A stretch of DNA of 64,000 nucleotides, from assembly GCF_913062585.1 (NCBI RefSeq), contig NZ_CAJXWX010000017.1, positions 25,836-89,835 on the forward strand, in the 5' to 3' direction. The translations under genes and the position numbers were made by a program. Under the pieces are notes generated by a model. It did no database searches, had not been told where the DNA came from, and saw nothing but the letters and a program-made list of their open reading frames with translations. Origin of the DNA: an uncultured Sphingomonas sp. Lineage in GTDB: Bacteria > Pseudomonadota > Alphaproteobacteria > Sphingomonadales > Sphingomonadaceae. This document shows, piece by piece, positions 61,617 to 64,000 of this stretch; positions within the stretch are counted from its first letter, which is position 1; each line of letters opens with the position of its first letter.

Positions 61617-63203
61617 CTCCCGGTCAAAGATGGGCACCGCGCCCTCTTTGACGGGAAGTCCGACAGAGACGCCATTTTCTAGGCTCGAAACAGGGCCCGA
61701 AATGACTATCTCATGGTCCGACACGCTGACGTTCGAGACGAACACCTTGAGGTAGGACGAACGAAGCGAACTGTCGTCGCCTCGCATTTTGTCACGCAGC
61801 ATGTCGCCGAAACGATCGATCGTTTGTTCGTCGATCCTGCGCTTGCCCTTCGCCAGTTGCGCTTCCAGCACATCGATCCGGCTTGATACCGCCGCCAGTG
61901 CCGCCCGGTTGGTCGCCATGCGGTCGACAAACGCCGGGTCTCTCGCGCTCATCGTCCCTTCTTCGATCAGGATCAGCAGATTGCTGATCGCAGTGTTGAG
62001 CCGCGTCCGCTCCGAACGGCTTCGGGCAAAGTCCGCCTCACGTTCCGCCTGTCGACTTTGTGAGACATCGAGAACGCCCGCGAGCAATGTGCGCAACCGG
62101 TCTCTCCCCAGCAATCTCGCCTCGATCGCATCCAGAACCAGGCTATCCAGCTTTTCGCGCCGGATACTCGGACAGGCACAGGCGCCGCCACGGTTCACCC
62201 GGTCGTTGCAGACGTAGTAGGTATAGCGGCCACCTTTTCCGGTGCGGATCGTCATACCGCTTGAACAGCCGGGCATACCGCAGCGGGCGACGCCGGTGAG
62301 TAGCGTGGTGCCGGCGGCGACATGCGGCGCCATTCGCCTGGGATTGCGTGTTGCCCGCATGGCGGCTACGCGATCGAACTGGTCCCGGGTAATGATCGGG
62401 GGACAGGTGACTGCGATAGCATCTTCCACGTCCGGGGTGATCCCATCGTCGTCGGCGGTACGATCGTGATAGACGCCGGTGTACACCTCGCGCGCCAAAA
62501 TGCCGGCAACATTGCTGTTGGCGAACCTCGCACCGCGCAGGGTTCGCCCCGCTTCGTTCAACTGTTTGACGATCCAGCGCCCGCCGCGTCCGATGTCGGC
62601 CCAATCGAAGATCTGGCGTACGATCGCCGCTTCGGCTTCGACGATCGCCAGCTTTCGCCGTTCCTTCTCGCCGTCCTGCCGGGCGACATAGGTTTGGTAG
62701 CCAAACGGCACCGGGCCGCCATTGTAAAAGCCTTGCCGCGCATTCTCCCTGCGGCTCTTCCGGGTGAGAATCGCCGCATCGCGCGCCTGCTCCTCGTTCA
62801 TCATCGCCGCGATCGTCCGGCCAATCCGCTGGCCACGGCCTTGCCCGAAATCCTCGGTAATCGAACGGACCTCGACACCTGCGTCGTCCAGCTTGCCCAC
62901 TACGTCGAAGAACAGACGCATGTTTCTGGCCATGCGGCTGAACATGAACATCAAGACCAGATCGACCGGATGATCGGCTGCGGTAGCCTTTTGCACCAGC
63001 CGCTGAAATTCGGGACGCTTGTCGGTCTGACCGCTGAAGCCGGCGTCGGCAAACTCTTCGACGATTATAATGTCATGCTTGGCCGCGTAGGCGAGAATGG
63101 CACTACGCTGGGCATCGATGCTCTGGGGCGCACCGCCCTCCTTATCGACCGACAAGCGCATGTATGCGAAAGCCCTGGTCCCGCTGCGGTTGGCTTTTGC
63201 CAA
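61587..63203 (-). CDS. Large serine recombinase (site-specific integrase)
   Basis: 538 residues from a TTG that follows AGGAAAA. N-terminal resolvase domain: RAFAYMRLSVDKEGGAPQSIDAQR with the nucleophile Ser in YMRLS, and MFMFSRMARN. Recombinase domain follows (VPFGYQ..., ARFANSNVAGILAREVYTGVYHDR), then a zinc ribbon (CGMPGCSSGM ... YYVCNDR ... CACPS) and a coiled coil with REKLDSLVLDAIEARLL. Its C-terminus is encoded by the tRNA-Thr 3' end. Drives integration of the element to the right. Confidence 0.95.
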   Translation of the reverse strand: MAKANRSGTRAFAYMRLSVDKEGGAPQSIDAQRSAILAYAAKHDIIIVEEFADAGFSGQTDKRPEFQRLVQKATAADHPVDLVLMFMFSRMARNMRLFFDVVGKLDDAGVEVRSITEDFGQGRGQRIGRTIAAMMNEEQARDAAILTRKSRRENARQGFYNGGPVPFGYQTYVARQDGEKERRKLAIVEAEAAIVRQIFDWADIGRGGRWIVKQLNEAGRTLRGARFANSNVAGILAREVYTGVYHDRTADDDGITPDVEDAIAVTCPPIITRDQFDRVAAMRATRNPRRMAPHVAAGTTLLTGVARCGMPGCSSGMTIRTGKGGRYTYYVCNDRVNRGGACACPSIRREKLDSLVLDAIEARLLGRDRLRTLLAGVLDVSQSRQAEREADFARSRSERTRLNTAISNLLILIEEGTMSARDPAFVDRMATNRAALAAVSSRIDVLEAQLAKGKRRIDEQTIDRFGDMLRDKMRGDDSSLRSSYLKVFVSNVSVSDHEIVISGPVSSLENGVSVGLPVKEGAVPIFDREWCRLQDSNL

Positions 63204-63214
63204 TTTTCCTGTCC

Positions 63215-63388
63215 CTATCTGTGTTCGAACAGTGAATCGAACTCACGGGCAAGTGCGTCGAGCACGAGCATGCACTCCTGCCGGGTGACGGCGGGTTGGC
63301 CAAGCGAAGGCGGCACGTCGAGGCAGCATCGAAGCTGCGCCTCGACGTTCGCTACCTCTCGTTGTTCGTGATCACTTTCGCCTGCCAT
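63215..63388 (-). CDS. 57-residue protein upstream of the recombinase
   Basis: ATG at 63388, TAG at 63215, 11 bases before the recombinase start, so the two form an operon. Sequence MAGESDHEQREVANVEAQLR..., with C-terminal LVLDALAREFDSLFEHR that looks helical and acidic. Could be a small directionality or accessory factor, but no family is recognised. Confidence 0.55.
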   Translation of the reverse strand: MAGESDHEQREVANVEAQLRCCLDVPPSLGQPAVTRQECMLVLDALAREFDSLFEHR

Positions 63389-63789
63389 CCACAACCGATG
63401 GCGGATCGCACAATTCCAAGCGTCAACTCAGCCAGCCAAAAAATTGGTTCCGCTCGCGCCCGTGTACGACGTCTCAACGGCACGACTTTATCTAGATGAG
63501 AAGACCCACTTTCGGTCACTTGGTCAGCCCGAGCCGCTTCTCGAAACCGGTCATCCGTTAATGCCGCAGGTCGCCCGCCAACGAGGCTGTAAGCCGACCG
63601 CTCGAAGCGGCTTGAAGTGGGATTGTTCAGCGGTTGCGGAGCGATATCCGGAACGGCAGGTTTGATCAAAAGCAGGCATTCAGCTGCTTCCTCATCAGCG
63701 CCGCAGAAACATGTAGACAAATAGCAGTTCGGAATCCACCGGCTGCGGAAGTTCACCCGAAAGAGATTACGACGGGAGCGGCAAAATCG
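63389..63789. other. Unassigned stretch within the element
   Basis: About 400 bases between the small recombinase-linked gene and the metallo-hydrolase start. Open frames occur on both strands, but none shows a recognisable domain or a convincing start, and the longest one on the minus strand is antisense to the metallo-hydrolase gene. It may hold the divergent promoters of the two genes. Confidence 0.45.
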
Positions 63790-63927
63790 ATGCACGTGGC
63801 TATGCTCGACATGGGCAACCGAAAATATGGCGATGCCACCTATTGCAATATCGATGGCGTCAGCGTCCTTGTCGACGGCGGTCATAGGGGCGACGAGGTT
63901 TCGTCCGCTAGGGTCAGGACTCGTTGA
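63790..63927 (+). pseudogene. Metallo-beta-lactamase-fold gene truncated by an IS
   Basis: From the ATG at 63790 the protein reads MHVAMLDMGNRKYGDATYC, then the strand VSVLVDGGHRGDE: the first beta strands of an MBL-fold hydrolase (the ...VLVDGG... turn comes before the HxHxDH zinc motif). After about residue 40 the frame enters the IS end and stops at 63925-63927. Only the N-terminal piece is left; the zinc site is lost or lies beyond the IS. Confidence 0.6.
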
Positions 63928-64000
63928 TCATAGCCAGAAGATGACGGTGGCGGCGAGGGCGATGGCCGAGAAGAAGGCGGTGGGGCAGCGGTCGTAGCGG
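63909..64000. mobile_element. IS5-family insertion sequence (left end, partial)
   Basis: A terminal sequence GGGTCAGGACTCGTTGATCA follows a CTA(G) target-like site, and the adjoining minus-strand frame is the end of an IS5-type transposase. The insertion cuts the metallo-hydrolase gene. The other end is outside the window. Confidence 0.7.
63928..64000 (-). CDS. IS5-family transposase, C-terminal fragment
   Basis: The 24 codons in the window read RYDRCPTAFFSAIALAATV followed by IFWL and a stop. This tail is typical of IS427-group IS5 transposases of alphaproteobacteria. The gene continues beyond the right edge. Confidence 0.82.
   Translation of the reverse strand, partial: RYDRCPTAFFSAIALAATVIFWL

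Larger units (their letters stand above)
61590..64000. mobile_element. Left end of an integrated element at tRNA-Thr (runs off the window)
   Basis: Recognised by the serine recombinase flush against the tRNA, a small gene ahead of it, an unrelated metallo-hydrolase gene and a nested IS. The right end and the second attachment site are not in the window. Confidence 0.65.

Noticed and set aside
63352..63885. A 177-codon minus-strand frame in the integrated element
   Set aside because: Its first part is antisense to the metallo-hydrolase and its last part overlaps the short gene before the recombinase; no domain or good start.

Overview
The window is GC-rich alphaproteobacterial chromosome, most likely from a Sphingomonas-type organism (Sphingomonadales). 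Four things point there: a beta-carotene pathway (crtY, crtI, crtB), a very long NAD-dependent glutamate dehydrogenase of about 1,540 residues, many sphingomonad-style intergenic hairpin repeats, and the protein sequences themselves. No measurement or database search was run; all identifications are from reading the sequence.

Layout. 1-8 kb: a small secreted protein, recF and dnaN, an outer-membrane beta-barrel protein, a histidine phosphatase with a coupled secreted protein, rlmN, and a TauE/SafE permease. 8-13.5 kb: a flavin reductase diverging from a cytochrome b561 / Tat-exported molybdoenzyme pair, cfa, a DUF442-type phosphatase with a coupled membrane protein, and a YncE-like beta-propeller protein. 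13.5-24 kb: crtY-crtI (overlapping), an ArsR/SdpI pair behind a striking double operator, an alpha/beta hydrolase, a retropepsin-like secreted protein, an Atm1-type ABC exporter, then tetR-LOG-crtB. 24-33 kb: an LpqC-type esterase, a CsbD stress protein, recQ, a sterol-desaturase-family protein, a MipA/OmpV barrel, two lipoproteins, ung and phnA.

33-34.4 kb: a small accessory patch with a YefM antitoxin, a YoeB toxin gene killed by a stop codon, and a DUF3892 protein. 34.4-43 kb: thiC behind a TPP riboswitch, two tandem Tat-exported ferritin-like proteins, then a stress and cofactor operon gluQ-HIG1-pduO-egtB-egtD (ergothioneine synthesis). 43-56 kb: an HNH nuclease, an EF-hand lipoprotein, a membrane-protein gene with an in-frame stop, ppc, an OsmC protein, a secreted chorismate mutase, ogt with a coupled 42-residue membrane peptide, a thioesterase, a DedA protein, oligopeptidase B, a family-43-like glycosidase and aminopeptidase P. 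56-61.4 kb: the large glutamate dehydrogenase and a PAS-domain protein.

The right edge (61.5-64 kb) is the start of an integrated element. A tRNA-Thr(CGT) is abutted by a large serine recombinase whose last codons and stop lie inside the tRNA 3' end. A 57-codon gene lies upstream of the recombinase. A metallo-beta-lactamase-fold gene is cut off by an IS5-family insertion running off the window.

At least three families of inverted repeats fill intergenic spaces. The commonest is a four-hairpin element (eight copies) whose stems differ between copies by paired, compensating changes.
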